From NCBI GenBank assembly GCA_024641835.1, contig JAHECH010000033.1, positions 1-14,013 of the forward strand: a stretch of 14,013 nucleotides of DNA. The letters run 5' to 3'. Each line of letters begins with the position of its first letter. Position 1 is the first letter of the stretch. Shown piece by piece: positions 1-7,353 of this stretch. The stretch is from Deltaproteobacteria bacterium. GTDB taxonomy: Bacteria; Desulfobacterota; DSM-4660; Desulfatiglandales; HGW-15. The notes beneath the pieces are model-generated. The model searched no databases and was not told where the DNA came from. It saw only the letters and a program-made list of their open reading frames with translations. A program made the translations under genes and the position numbers.

Positions 1-273
1 CCGCCTTCGCTGCCCTCACCTTGCGGAGTCTTTCCCGGTCTCTCTTCGTTTCCTCATTTTGAAAGAGACCCCCATGGCCCCATCACAGATCCCCTGTGTC
101 AAAATACGTAACCGAATTTATTAACCGATGTACTAAGCCACATGAGCCAAGCCGTCAAGGGGCGTGAATGAGGTCGCATTACAGGGAAAAAGGCAGGTGA
201 CAGAGGCAAGGTATACGGGACTTAAGACCAGCATAAAAAGGCAAACGTATGAAGGGTGGAAGTGGGCGGAATT
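1..273. other. Left-edge region without a supportable gene
   Basis: I find no convincing gene here. On the minus strand, bases 1 to about 65 can be read as a short charged peptide frame, but it has no clear start codon and too few codons to judge; it could be the edge of a gene lying to the left. The rest lacks an RNA gene or a clear terminator for the deacetylase gene that ends at 274. A short A-rich motif (AAAAAGGCA) appears twice (about 188 and 235), which I regard as chance. Confidence 0.4.
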
Positions 274-1056
274 CTAGGCGGTCTTAATCAGAGACGAGAT
301 GTGAACCCATGTAATGCCGGACTCTTTGTTGTCCATCAAAAATGTCTGGATGGCGCTTGCAGTCTCTCGGAAGGGGTGGCCTATGCCCACGGCATGACCA
401 TGCTTCAGGGAATACCTCTTTAAACCATAAAGCTGGCGAAGGATGGCTGGCTCCTCCAACACGTTATCCAAAAAGAAATTTCTTTCCGCGGCTGGCATAT
501 GAAGGTCTCTTGCCGTTTTGTACGCCATGGAACGATTGATCGTGAGGCTATCCACAAAGAAGAGACCCCGTTCCTTCACCACCTGAAGGGTCTCCAAGAC
601 CTCTTCCGGATAGGTGGTGAACCTGGAACCCATGTGGTTGTTCACGCCTATGGCGAAAGGGATCTGGGAAATATTCTCTTCCATTATTCTCGTAATCTTG
701 TTAGACCCATATCCGACATAGAGCGCGCCCGGACCAGGGTCCAGATAACGGTCGATTGGTTCCATGGGCTGATGGAGCATGATCTCATGGCCCTCTGCGT
801 GAATGATCTCGGCCGCCTCTTGTGATTTGGCAAGGCGTGGCAGGATGGCAAAAGTCATGGGAATGCCGAGATCAAGAAACGGCGTCGCGTGAGAAAGATT
901 CGCTCCGATGTCATCAATGATGAGAGCTATTCGGGATTGAGCGGCGGGAGAAGTATCCTGGTTCTCAGAGGCTTGTGACTTGGAAAAAGGATTGAACCCG
1001 AGAAAACCCCCTAGTAGAAAAACCGTGGTCCTGGATAAGAACTCCCTTCTGTTCAT
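274..1056 (-). CDS. Divergent polysaccharide deacetylase family protein with Tat signal
   Basis: A 260-residue protein of the divergent polysaccharide deacetylase family (Pfam PF04748, YibQ-like), a NodB-like beta-barrel hydrolase group found in the envelope of Proteobacteria. The family hallmarks are visible: an ALIIDDIG motif near residue 45, GHEIMLHQPMEP near 90, NNHMGSRFT near 140, FVDSLT near 170 and VGIGHP near 225, supplying the Asp and His residues expected of a metal site. The N-terminus NRREFL followed by a hydrophobic stretch and an Ala-rich end is a twin-arginine signal, so I infer folded export through Tat. The gene is transcribed away from tatC, with a candidate promoter at 1120-1148. 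Start is ATG at 1056 with a purine-rich AGAAGAGG lying unusually close. Substrate is unknown; the enzymatic role is inferred from family only. Confidence 0.85.
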   Translation of the reverse strand: MNRREFLSRTTVFLLGGFLGFNPFSKSQASENQDTSPAAQSRIALIIDDIGANLSHATPFLDLGIPMTFAILPRLAKSQEAAEIIHAEGHEIMLHQPMEPIDRYLDPGPGALYVGYGSNKITRIMEENISQIPFAIGVNNHMGSRFTTYPEEVLETLQVVKERGLFFVDSLTINRSMAYKTARDLHMPAAERNFFLDNVLEEPAILRQLYGLKRYSLKHGHAVGIGHPFRETASAIQTFLMDNKESGITWVHISSLIKTA

Positions 1057-1119
1057 CCTCTTCTCGGCGATTCACCAAGGAAAGCCCGAAAGGGGCAACC
1101 TTGAGATAGGATTTGTGGT

Positions 1120-1148
1120 TAAATACTACAGGTTGAAGCTTCTGTCAA
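1120..1148 (-). promoter_or_regulatory. Candidate sigma70-type promoter for the deacetylase gene
   Basis: Read on the minus strand there is a perfect TTGACA (1143-1148), a 17-base spacer and TATTTA (1120-1125). The geometry is ideal, and the site lies 64 bases upstream of the deacetylase start at 1056. It is read by eye and has no experimental support. Confidence 0.55.
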
Positions 1149-1177
1149 GGAAAAATACAATATGTAGTAGTTCGTCT

Positions 1178-1206
1178 TTGACAAAAGATTAATGAATTGG
1201 AATCAT
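1178..1206 (+). promoter_or_regulatory. Candidate sigma70-type promoter for tatC
   Basis: TTGACA at 1178-1183 is followed by a 17-base spacer and AATCAT at 1201-1206, a 4-of-6 match to the -10 consensus. It would start transcription near 1213, leaving a leader of about 110 bases before tatC that contains the inverted repeat at 1238-1263. The -10 element is weak, so this is a moderate call. Confidence 0.4.
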
Positions 1207-1237
1207 TAAAGAAATCTGAGTTGTGCTCTGATATCTG

Positions 1238-1263
1238 CCTTACCACATGATATTGTGGTAAGG
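1238..1263. repeat. Perfect 10-bp inverted repeat in the tatC leader (operator or hairpin)
   Basis: CCTTACCACA (1238-1247), a 6-base spacer TGATAT, then TGTGGTAAGG (1254-1263), an exact reverse complement. No T-run follows, so it is not an intrinsic terminator for rightward transcription. It sits downstream of the candidate tatC promoter and about 60 bases before the start codon. It could be the binding site of a dimeric repressor or a leader mRNA hairpin. I cannot name the regulator. Confidence 0.6.
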
Positions 1264-1323
1264 TCGTTAACAGTGCATAGGGGAGATTAGGACCATACTT
1301 CGAGGAGGAAACGGGCGGATACG

Positions 1324-2106
1324 ATGCGGCCAGATGATAAAATCCCTTTCACAGCACACCTGGAGGAGCTGAGGAGACGTCTGATCGTCTGTTTCATAGC
1401 GATCGGCATCGGGTTTTTCGCAGCCTATGGGTTCAAAGAAAAGCTCTTCGAAATTCTCATGAGGCCCCTCCTAGCAGCCTTGGGGCCTGGCGAAAAACTG
1501 ATCTTCACAGGGGTCGCAGAGGCTTTCTTCTGTTATCTCAAGGTCGCCTTTCTTGCCGGTGTTCTACTAGCCATGCCTGTCATCATGTATGAACTGTGGC
1601 TCTTTGTTGCGCCTGGGCTTTACATCGATGAAAAGCGTTTTCTTGCACCTATCGTCATCTTGTCATCTTTCTTCTTTGTAGGCGGTGGCCTCTTCGGGTA
1701 CTTCCTGGTCTTTCCCTATGCCTTCAAGTACCTGATGAGCTTTGCCTCAAACTACGTCAAGCCTCTGCCGTCCATGAAAGAGTACCTGAGCCTCGCTTCC
1801 ATGCTCCTCCTCGCCTTTGGCCTTATCTTTGAGCTTCCTCTGTTTCTGACCGTGCTGGCGCGGATGGGTATCGTGTCCGCCGCTTTTCTCAGGAAGAACA
1901 GAAAATACGCCATACTCCTGGCATTTGTGGTTGGCGCCATTCTGACTCCTACACCCGATGCGGTGAACCAGACTCTCATGGCAGGGCCTCTCATCATTCT
2001 CTACGAGGTGAGTATCCTGGGAGCCCGGTTCTTCGGGAAAAAAGAGAAGACCGAAGGAGGTCATGTTAGATCCTCAGAAAAGGAGGAAGATGGTGGAGAG
2101 ACCTGA
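1324..2106 (+). CDS. tatC: Sec-independent protein translocase TatC
   Basis: A 260-residue integral membrane protein, the receptor subunit of the twin-arginine translocase that binds RR signal peptides and exports folded proteins. Family features are clear: the N-terminal cytoplasmic HLEELRRRL motif (residues 12-20), hydrophobic spans consistent with the six-helix TatC fold, the periplasmic PxxxYELWLFVAPGLY region in the middle, a conserved PTPD in the last periplasmic loop, and a charged cytoplasmic tail. Start is ATG at 1324; an AGGAGG lies at 1303-1308, farther away (15 bases) than usual, with a GGGCGGA in between. No tatA or tatB gene is visible, so those must be elsewhere. Two likely Tat substrates (the deacetylase and DsrO) are encoded in the same window. 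It overlaps the downstream glycerate kinase gene. Confidence 0.96.
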   Translation: MRPDDKIPFTAHLEELRRRLIVCFIAIGIGFFAAYGFKEKLFEILMRPLLAALGPGEKLIFTGVAEAFFCYLKVAFLAGVLLAMPVIMYELWLFVAPGLYIDEKRFLAPIVILSSFFFVGGGLFGYFLVFPYAFKYLMSFASNYVKPLPSMKEYLSLASMLLLAFGLIFELPLFLTVLARMGIVSAAFLRKNRKYAILLAFVVGAILTPTPDAVNQTLMAGPLIILYEVSILGARFFGKKEKTEGGHVRSSEKEEDGGET

Positions 2107-3448
2107 TCTTCTCAAAGAGATGAGAGTTGATGCGGAAAAGATCTTTCTGGCCGCTGTCGCACGCGTAAACCCTTATGAAGCTCTGAAGCGCTTCGTGCAC
2201 CTGGAAGGGCGGAAGCTGATTCTAGGCTATGAGGACCGGCAGGAGACGGAGTTGGATCTGGGACAATTCGATGGAATTGTGGTTGTGGGGGGCGGGAAAG
2301 CGACAGCTCCAATGGCGAAAGCCCTGGAAGACCTCTTGGGAGAGAAGATTCGAAAAGGTGTCATCAGCGTGAAATATGGCTTCACGGAGCGACTGTCTTT
2401 TATAGAGAGTATTGAGGCGGGCCATCCGATTCCCGATCAGAACGGCGTCGCTGCCACCAGAAAGATCCTGGATATTCTGAAGGACGCAGAGGAGAGGGAC
2501 CTGATCTTTTCCCTCATTTCAGGCGGGGGCTCAGCCCTTTTGCCGCAACCCGCAGATGAGATCACCCTTCAAGAGAAGCAGGCAATCACCAAGAGGCTCC
2601 TGGAGTGCGGCGCGACCATAGAGGAAATCAATGCGATCAGAAAACACATCTCCGCTTCTAAGGGGGGCCAGATGGCGAGGCTCTCCTATCCCGCGACAGC
2701 GGTCAACTTGATGCTCTCTGATGTGATCGGGGACCGGATGGATGTGATCGCCTCAGGCCCGTTTGTTCCTGACCTGAGCACTTTTGAACGGGCATGGGAG
2801 ATCATCTCGAAATACGGGCTGGAGGAAATCCCGCTGAGCATCAGAAAACACCTGAGAATGGGCATGGAAAGGAAATTGCCTGAGACTCCCAAAAAAGGAG
2901 ATCCCGTGTTTGAAAGGGTGCACAATTTTATCATCGGGAGCAACATCCTTGCCCTGGAAGCGGCGAAAAGCGAAGCTGAAAAGCTGAGATATCGATCCCT
3001 CATCCTGTCGTCCACAATCCAGGGGGAAACGAAAGAGGTGGCGAGAGTTCACACCGCTATCCTAAAGGAGGTTCTTGCCTCAGGCCAGCCCGTTCCTCCA
3101 CCAGCATGCATCATTTCAGGAGGTGAAACGACGGTCACGATCAGAGGAAATGGCCTTGGAGGCAGAAATCAGGAATTCTGTCTCGCTGCTGCACTGGATC
3201 TCGGAGGGCTTCCTCCTCGGGTGCTTGTTCTGAGCGGAGGCACGGACGGCAATGATGGGCCGACTCCAGCAGCAGGCGCCATGGTGGATCCCCTGACGAA
3301 TGAAAGGGGGGCTAAAGCAGGGATGGACGCATCCTCTTACCTGGAAAACAACGACTCCTATCATTTTTTTGAAAAGACGGATGAACTGCTCGTCACAGGG
3401 CCCACCAACACCAACGTGATGGATGTGAGAATCATGCTGGCGAGGTAG
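2090..3448 (+). CDS. Glycerate 2-kinase, MOFRL family
   Basis: Glycerate kinase of the DUF4147/MOFRL family, which phosphorylates D-glycerate with ATP to 2-phosphoglycerate in the cytoplasm. From the start used here it has 452 residues, typical for the family. Seen in order: VVVGGGKATAPMAKALE, ISGGGSALLPQP, a RKHISASKGGQ motif, SDVIGDRMDVIASGP, then the MOFRL part with SGGETTVTIRGNGLGGRNQEF and SGGTDGNDGPTPAAGA. The start is uncertain. ATG 2063 follows AAGGAGG by only two bases, ATG 2090 follows AGGAGG by three, and ATG 2120 lies after the tatC stop; the first two overlap tatC and suggest translational coupling. The 3' end overlaps the convergent glycosyltransferase gene by 17 bp. Its product links glycerate to glycolysis, which may matter because the facing gene pair probably makes a glycerate-containing solute. 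Confidence 0.92.
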   Translation: MVERPDLLKEMRVDAEKIFLAAVARVNPYEALKRFVHLEGRKLILGYEDRQETELDLGQFDGIVVVGGGKATAPMAKALEDLLGEKIRKGVISVKYGFTERLSFIESIEAGHPIPDQNGVAATRKILDILKDAEERDLIFSLISGGGSALLPQPADEITLQEKQAITKRLLECGATIEEINAIRKHISASKGGQMARLSYPATAVNLMLSDVIGDRMDVIASGPFVPDLSTFERAWEIISKYGLEEIPLSIRKHLRMGMERKLPETPKKGDPVFERVHNFIIGSNILALEAAKSEAEKLRYRSLILSSTIQGETKEVARVHTAILKEVLASGQPVPPPACIISGGETTVTIRGNGLGGRNQEFCLAAALDLGGLPPRVLVLSGGTDGNDGPTPAAGAMVDPLTNERGAKAGMDASSYLENNDSYHFFEKTDELLVTGPTNTNVMDVRIMLAR

Positions 3449-4661
3449 CGGCCATCCACTTCTTGACAAGATAGGGCTTGGTCATTTCAAAGGTGAGGCA
3501 GTCTTCTTCAATCAGCTCTTCCACCTGATGGATCGACAATTTCGCGGTCTTTTTCACAAAAGAAAAGGTCCTTCCGAAGTAGAGGGGAATCAGAGAATCC
3601 ACCAGCGTCTCGGGGGAAGCCGCCCGATCCCGAAAGGCAACCGCCGTATCGTACAGGATCCTCGCCCACAGATCTGTGGGAAAATTGAAGATATCTCGCT
3701 TCATGCCTTTTATCTCATGGAGTTTTGCAAAGATATCCCTTGCGAAGGCCTGTCTCCATAGATCGCCAAATTGCAAAAAACCCTCGTGAAAGCGCTGAAA
3801 CAGCTTCTCCCTGTCCACGCTAACATCGGGGGGTGCTTCTGTTTCACCCAGACCAAAACCAAAAATCGCTGTGGGCCGACTGTATTTCACCTTGAGCCAC
3901 TGGGATTGAAAAGGACCCATCAAGGAGAAGATGGATCCCACCACTTGCCTGAACATGGGCCCCAAGGCAGCTCCTGGGTCCTTTGCCCTGTGGATCTTGG
4001 GCCTTCCCATAAAGGACTGGCAGACCTGAACCCCCTGATTCAGGGCCAATGTGGTCATCCATACGTCGATCCCGAAGTTGGCCACTGCTTCATCCCATAC
4101 GGGGCTTTCCAGGTACAGGTTGGCCAGGTGGCCACTAAAACCAAATTCGCCCCCGATCGGCTGGCGGACCCTCCTGCCATAAAGGGCTCGGGACATGGGA
4201 TACGCGATTCCATTGGTAATGGTGCCGTCATACTTGTGCCTCACATAGAGTGGCGCGACAAAGGAGAAGCCCTTGAAGAGAGGCTCTCCCAGATGCTTTA
4301 TCCATTCGGGGGTCATGCTCTTGAGATCTGCATCCACAACCACAATCGCCTTTGCGCCGAGTTCGACCACCTTCCGGAAAAGATTCCTGAAGTTATTGCC
4401 TTTGCCCTTCACGCCTGGAGGAGTGGACAGATAGATTTTCGGAATACTCGTCTGGGTATCCAAAAAAACCTGCTTGGTGTTGTCAAGGGAGTTATTGTCG
4501 CAATTGATAATCACGGACTCGATGTCAGGAAAATATTTGGCGAGCCCCTCGCTCGCTTGCCTGGTGGGATAGCTGATGGCATCCGCTTCGTTGTATGATG
4601 GAATGCAGACAACGAGATCAGCCCTTCTAACCCCTGCGGGGTTCACCTCTGCCTCAAACAT
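3432..4661 (-). CDS. GT-A glycosyltransferase, probable glucosyl/mannosyl-(phospho)glycerate synthase
   Basis: About 409 residues. A GT-A fold is indicated by an N-terminal VVCIPSYNEAD (near residue 20), a GKGNNFR motif (near 86), the metal-binding DAD inside VVVDADLK (110-112), RQPIGGEFGFSG (near 167), FGIDVW (196-201) and a later KIHRAKDP whose His (about 224) fits the third metal ligand. This layout resembles glucosyl-3-phosphoglycerate synthases (GT81) and mannosylglycerate synthase (GT78), not the GT55 MpgS. It lies immediately downstream of a mannosyl-3-phosphoglycerate-phosphatase-like gene, overlapping it by 8 bp, which supports a two-step glycosylglycerate pathway. An upstream extension to 4766 is open but would lie inside the phosphatase gene. 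ATG 4661, preceded by GGGAGG at 11 bases, is the better start. Sugar and acceptor (3-phosphoglycerate or free glycerate) cannot be told from sequence. The C-terminal 170 residues are mostly helical-looking and of unassigned role. Confidence 0.8.
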   Translation of the reverse strand: MFEAEVNPAGVRRADLVVCIPSYNEADAISYPTRQASEGLAKYFPDIESVIINCDNNSLDNTKQVFLDTQTSIPKIYLSTPPGVKGKGNNFRNLFRKVVELGAKAIVVVDADLKSMTPEWIKHLGEPLFKGFSFVAPLYVRHKYDGTITNGIAYPMSRALYGRRVRQPIGGEFGFSGHLANLYLESPVWDEAVANFGIDVWMTTLALNQGVQVCQSFMGRPKIHRAKDPGAALGPMFRQVVGSIFSLMGPFQSQWLKVKYSRPTAIFGFGLGETEAPPDVSVDREKLFQRFHEGFLQFGDLWRQAFARDIFAKLHEIKGMKRDIFNFPTDLWARILYDTAVAFRDRAASPETLVDSLIPLYFGRTFSFVKKTAKLSIHQVEELIEEDCLTFEMTKPYLVKKWMAATSPA

Positions 4662-5571
4662 ATCGAAGAAAACCTCCCATTGATTTTCTGCGCAGCATAT
4701 CCAGAACAGCCTCGTTCCAGCCCGCCGGTCCCTTTGCCTTGGTGACGTTAAGGCCTGGTATTTCATCCTCTATTCCGGGGAAGGACCGAAGAGATTGGAC
4801 GAAAAAAGGATAGTCAACCTTTCTTAACATATCAAAGTCATTAGGGCTATCTCCAAGGCCGATGGTCACCACGTGAGCATGAGAAGCCTTGTACCATGAA
4901 ACGATTATTTCAATGGCCATGCCTTTATCGGTATTTCCATGAAGGTGATAGAAGCGGCCACCCGCCGTAATCCGCAGGCCTCTTCTCTTTGCCGCATCCT
5001 GGAGAAGGCCGAGGTCCAGTCTGTCTTCCCTTTGTATAATGAAAGGCTCATCATATTCTCGCATGGCAGCCAGGTGTGCCGCATCAAGATCAAGGGCTGT
5101 GAGCGAGGAGATTTCTTCCAGGCGCATCTGTGAAAAACTTCGGATCGGCAAATCAAGCTCTTTTCCGATTTCCGTAAGCGCTTTCACGACGAGGTCGTAA
5201 GGGGCACCTAAAGAAAGCTTCCAGAGGCCTTCGGAGCGAGTAGCTCCTAACGGGGGTGCGTGAGTCTCTTCGGCAGGGAAAAAGATGCCCCCCCCATTCT
5301 CCGCGACGAAAGGATAGACGAGGCCCAATTTGAGGCGAAGGGGATTCATCTCAGCCCGTGTTTTGCTCGAAACCAGAATCACAGGGACGGATCGGCCCCT
5401 GCAGAGATCGAGCGCAGGCTGTGCTTCGGTCCAACTGTAGGAATCATGATTTAATAAAGTCCCGTCAAGATCCGTGAAAATGAGAAACGGGGGCTTGCTC
5501 TTGGCCTTATCCGATGGCTCCTGGCCAGGGGATCTCGTAGCCGGATGTTTCAATGAAGCCCTCCTGCTCAT
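4654..5571 (-). CDS. Mannosyl-3-phosphoglycerate phosphatase-like HAD hydrolase
   Basis: HAD-superfamily IIB phosphatase of the MpgP/GpgP type, which removes phosphate from mannosyl- or glucosyl-3-phosphoglycerate to release the compatible solute. Seen: motif I FTDLDGTLLNHDSYSW, in which DxDGT carries the nucleophile and acid/base Asp; motif II SSKTRAEM; the family-typical PFVAENGGGIFFP; and motif III/IV GLGDSPNDFDML. From ATG 5571 it has 305 residues, longer than the usual 260-280 because of a basic, low-complexity N-terminus before the core. The frame stays open upstream to a GTG at 5700 that abuts the ruvB stop, giving 348 residues; another ATG lies at 5664. None has a strong ribosome binding site, so the start is unresolved. 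It is followed directly by the glycosyltransferase gene, an arrangement that suggests paired action. Confidence 0.87.
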   Translation of the reverse strand: MSRRASLKHPATRSPGQEPSDKAKSKPPFLIFTDLDGTLLNHDSYSWTEAQPALDLCRGRSVPVILVSSKTRAEMNPLRLKLGLVYPFVAENGGGIFFPAEETHAPPLGATRSEGLWKLSLGAPYDLVVKALTEIGKELDLPIRSFSQMRLEEISSLTALDLDAAHLAAMREYDEPFIIQREDRLDLGLLQDAAKRRGLRITAGGRFYHLHGNTDKGMAIEIIVSWYKASHAHVVTIGLGDSPNDFDMLRKVDYPFFVQSLRSFPGIEDEIPGLNVTKAKGPAGWNEAVLDMLRRKSMGGFLRYV

Positions 5572-5700
5572 CTTCAGAAAATCCGATCCTTTCGAAAGAG
5601 ATACGATCCAGAGCGTCTTGAGTCCAGCCTCGAAATCCAGGGAAAACCGAGAGCCAAGAGTCATATCTGAAGCGCTACGGGTTCGGGGGGAAACCCGCAC

Positions 5701-6726
5701 TCAGAAAAGCCTTTTCTGCAATAGATCCTTGTCGTCCATGGGGATGCCAAAGTGGGTATAGGCAAGTTTTGTCGCGACCCTGCCTCGAGGCGTTCTCTTG
5801 ATGTAGCCTATCTGAATCAGGAAAGGTTCGTACACATCCTCCAGGGTATCTTTTTCTTCGCTCACAGCCGTGGAGAGGGTGTCTAGCCCAATCGGACCGC
5901 CATCAAACTTTTCAATGATCGTCAACATGATGTGGCGATCCATTTTGTCGAGGCCGCGGTCATCGACACCTAGCATGTCAAGAGCGTGTTTTGCTACTTC
6001 GCGGGTGATCACCCCATCTGCTTCTACCTGCGCAAAATCACGAACCCTTCGGAGGATTCTGTTGGCCACTCGCGGCGTTCCTCTGGACCTCCGGGCGATT
6101 TCAAAGGCGCCATCATCGGTTATGGGTATTTCGAGGATTTTCGAAGAACGTTTAACGATCTTCTGAAGGTTCTTCGGTTCATAGAAGTCTACCCTCAAGA
6201 TCACGCCGAAACGCTCTCTCAAAGGGGGTGTCAGAAGACCGGCCCGGGTTGTGGCTCCCACCAGAGTGAAAGGGGGAAGGGGAATCTTCATGGTTCTTGC
6301 TGAAGGACCTTGTCCGATAATGATGTCCAGTTGGTAGTCCTCCATGGCGGGATAGAGGATCTCTTCCACTACATGGTTGAGCCGATGCACCTCATCGATG
6401 AATAAGACATCTCTTGGCTGGAGGCTCGTCAAAATAGCGGCCAGATCCCCAGGCCTCTCTACGACAGGGCCCGACGTGCTGTTGATGTTCACTCCAAGCT
6501 CGCTGGCGATGATATGGGCGAGAGAGGTTTTTCCAAGTCCAGGGCTCCCATGGAACAGGACATGGTCCAGTGCATCGGACCGCGCTTTAGCTGCTTCGAT
6601 GAATACCCTGAGGTTTCTCTTGAGTTCCTCTTGGCCGATGTATTCATCAAGAGTTCGAGGTCTCAGGCTCAGTTCACCTGAGATCTCATCGAGATCGGGT
6701 ACTGGATCAATGATGTTGTCTTTCAT
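5701..6726 (-). CDS. ruvB: Holliday junction branch migration ATPase RuvB
   Basis: AAA+ motor that drives branch migration of Holliday junctions together with RuvA. Seen: the N-terminal RPRTLDEYIGQ, Walker A GSPGLGKTS (near residue 60), Walker B VLFIDEVHRL (near 110), the GATTRAGLLTPPLRERFG sensor and arginine-finger region (near 165), and a C-terminal winged-helix DNA-binding part ending in a TPRGR-type motif. From ATG 6726 it has 341 residues, close to the E. coli length. A GTG at 6741 would add five residues and is possible. The gene follows ruvA after 19 bp and is followed by the MpgP-like gene, whose open frame begins at the base after the ruvB stop. It is complete with no damaged motif. 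Confidence 0.97.
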   Translation of the reverse strand: MKDNIIDPVPDLDEISGELSLRPRTLDEYIGQEELKRNLRVFIEAAKARSDALDHVLFHGSPGLGKTSLAHIIASELGVNINSTSGPVVERPGDLAAILTSLQPRDVLFIDEVHRLNHVVEEILYPAMEDYQLDIIIGQGPSARTMKIPLPPFTLVGATTRAGLLTPPLRERFGVILRVDFYEPKNLQKIVKRSSKILEIPITDDGAFEIARRSRGTPRVANRILRRVRDFAQVEADGVITREVAKHALDMLGVDDRGLDKMDRHIMLTIIEKFDGGPIGLDTLSTAVSEEKDTLEDVYEPFLIQIGYIKRTPRGRVATKLAYTHFGIPMDDKDLLQKRLF

Positions 6727-6745
6727 GAAAAGCTTTTCCACTGCA

Positions 6746-7348
6746 CTAAGCGAGGACTCTCAAGGCCTCTTTGATGAGTTTCTCCAGGGTCACATCTTTA
6801 GCAACTGCGCGCGCCCTGTCAACAGCCTCTTTTGCCGATTTGGACGAATAGCCCAGATTGACGAGAGCTGAAAGCGCGTCGTTGTAAACCCGTTCATCCT
6901 CCCTGGTGATCAGAGGAGCGGCTGATGGCTGCTGCTCTCCCCTGATTTTCACGGCCTTCTCCCTGAGTTCCAAGGCTATTCTCTCGGCTATTTTCCTCCC
7001 TACACCCGGGATGGACTGCATTCGGGCAGCATCCCCATGGGCCATCGCGTCCAGGAGCTCCCCAGGGCCGATCCCTGAAAGGATGTTGGTGGCCAGTTTG
7101 GGGCCGATCCCTGAAACGGAGATGAGGAGCATGAAAATATCTTTTTCAAGTGGGGTATGAAATCCAAACAGCATGAGGGCGTCGTCCCTCACATGGGTGT
7201 AGATGTGAAGGCTCACCTTTTCATCTTTTTCCGGAAGCGCATAGAATGTGGAAAGGGGGACAGAGACTTCATAGCCGATGCCGTTATTGTCAATGACCAG
7301 GGAATGAGGAACTTTCTTTTTAAGAATACCGGTTAAGTGTGCGATCAT
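6746..7348 (-). CDS. ruvA: Holliday junction DNA helicase subunit RuvA
   Basis: 200-residue tetrameric Holliday-junction binding protein that recruits RuvB. Seen: N-terminal OB-fold part starting MIAHLTG with the family IDNNGIGYEV strand; the tandem helix-hairpin-helix region, including LLISVSGIGPKLATNILS and SIPGVGRKIAERIALEL; a short variable linker; and the C-terminal domain III, LVNLGYSSKSAKEAV, that contacts RuvB. The frame extends upstream to 7411 but that part lies within ruvC, and the family start MIAHLTG fixes ATG 7348, five bases after the ruvC stop. The length matches the E. coli protein (203). It belongs to the yebC-ruvC-ruvA-ruvB block, a common bacterial arrangement. Confidence 0.97.
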   Translation of the reverse strand: MIAHLTGILKKKVPHSLVIDNNGIGYEVSVPLSTFYALPEKDEKVSLHIYTHVRDDALMLFGFHTPLEKDIFMLLISVSGIGPKLATNILSGIGPGELLDAMAHGDAARMQSIPGVGRKIAERIALELREKAVKIRGEQQPSAAPLITREDERVYNDALSALVNLGYSSKSAKEAVDRARAVAKDVTLEKLIKEALRVLA

Positions 7349-7353
7349 GTCAT

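Noticed and set aside
1..75. Possible minus-strand coding fragment at the left edge
   Set aside because: Too short, no start codon with a ribosome binding site, and no recognisable family.
3771..4598. 275-residue open frame antisense to the glycosyltransferase gene
   Set aside because: Shadow of a well-supported gene; composition and lack of motifs or ribosome binding site argue against coding.
4662..4766. N-terminal extension of the glycosyltransferase to 4766
   Set aside because: It would lie wholly within the phosphatase gene; ATG 4661 has a ribosome binding site and gives a natural 8-bp overlap.
6377..6871. 164-residue plus-strand open frame across the ruvA/ruvB junction
   Set aside because: Antisense shadow of two intact conserved genes; Ser/Arg-rich with no motif.
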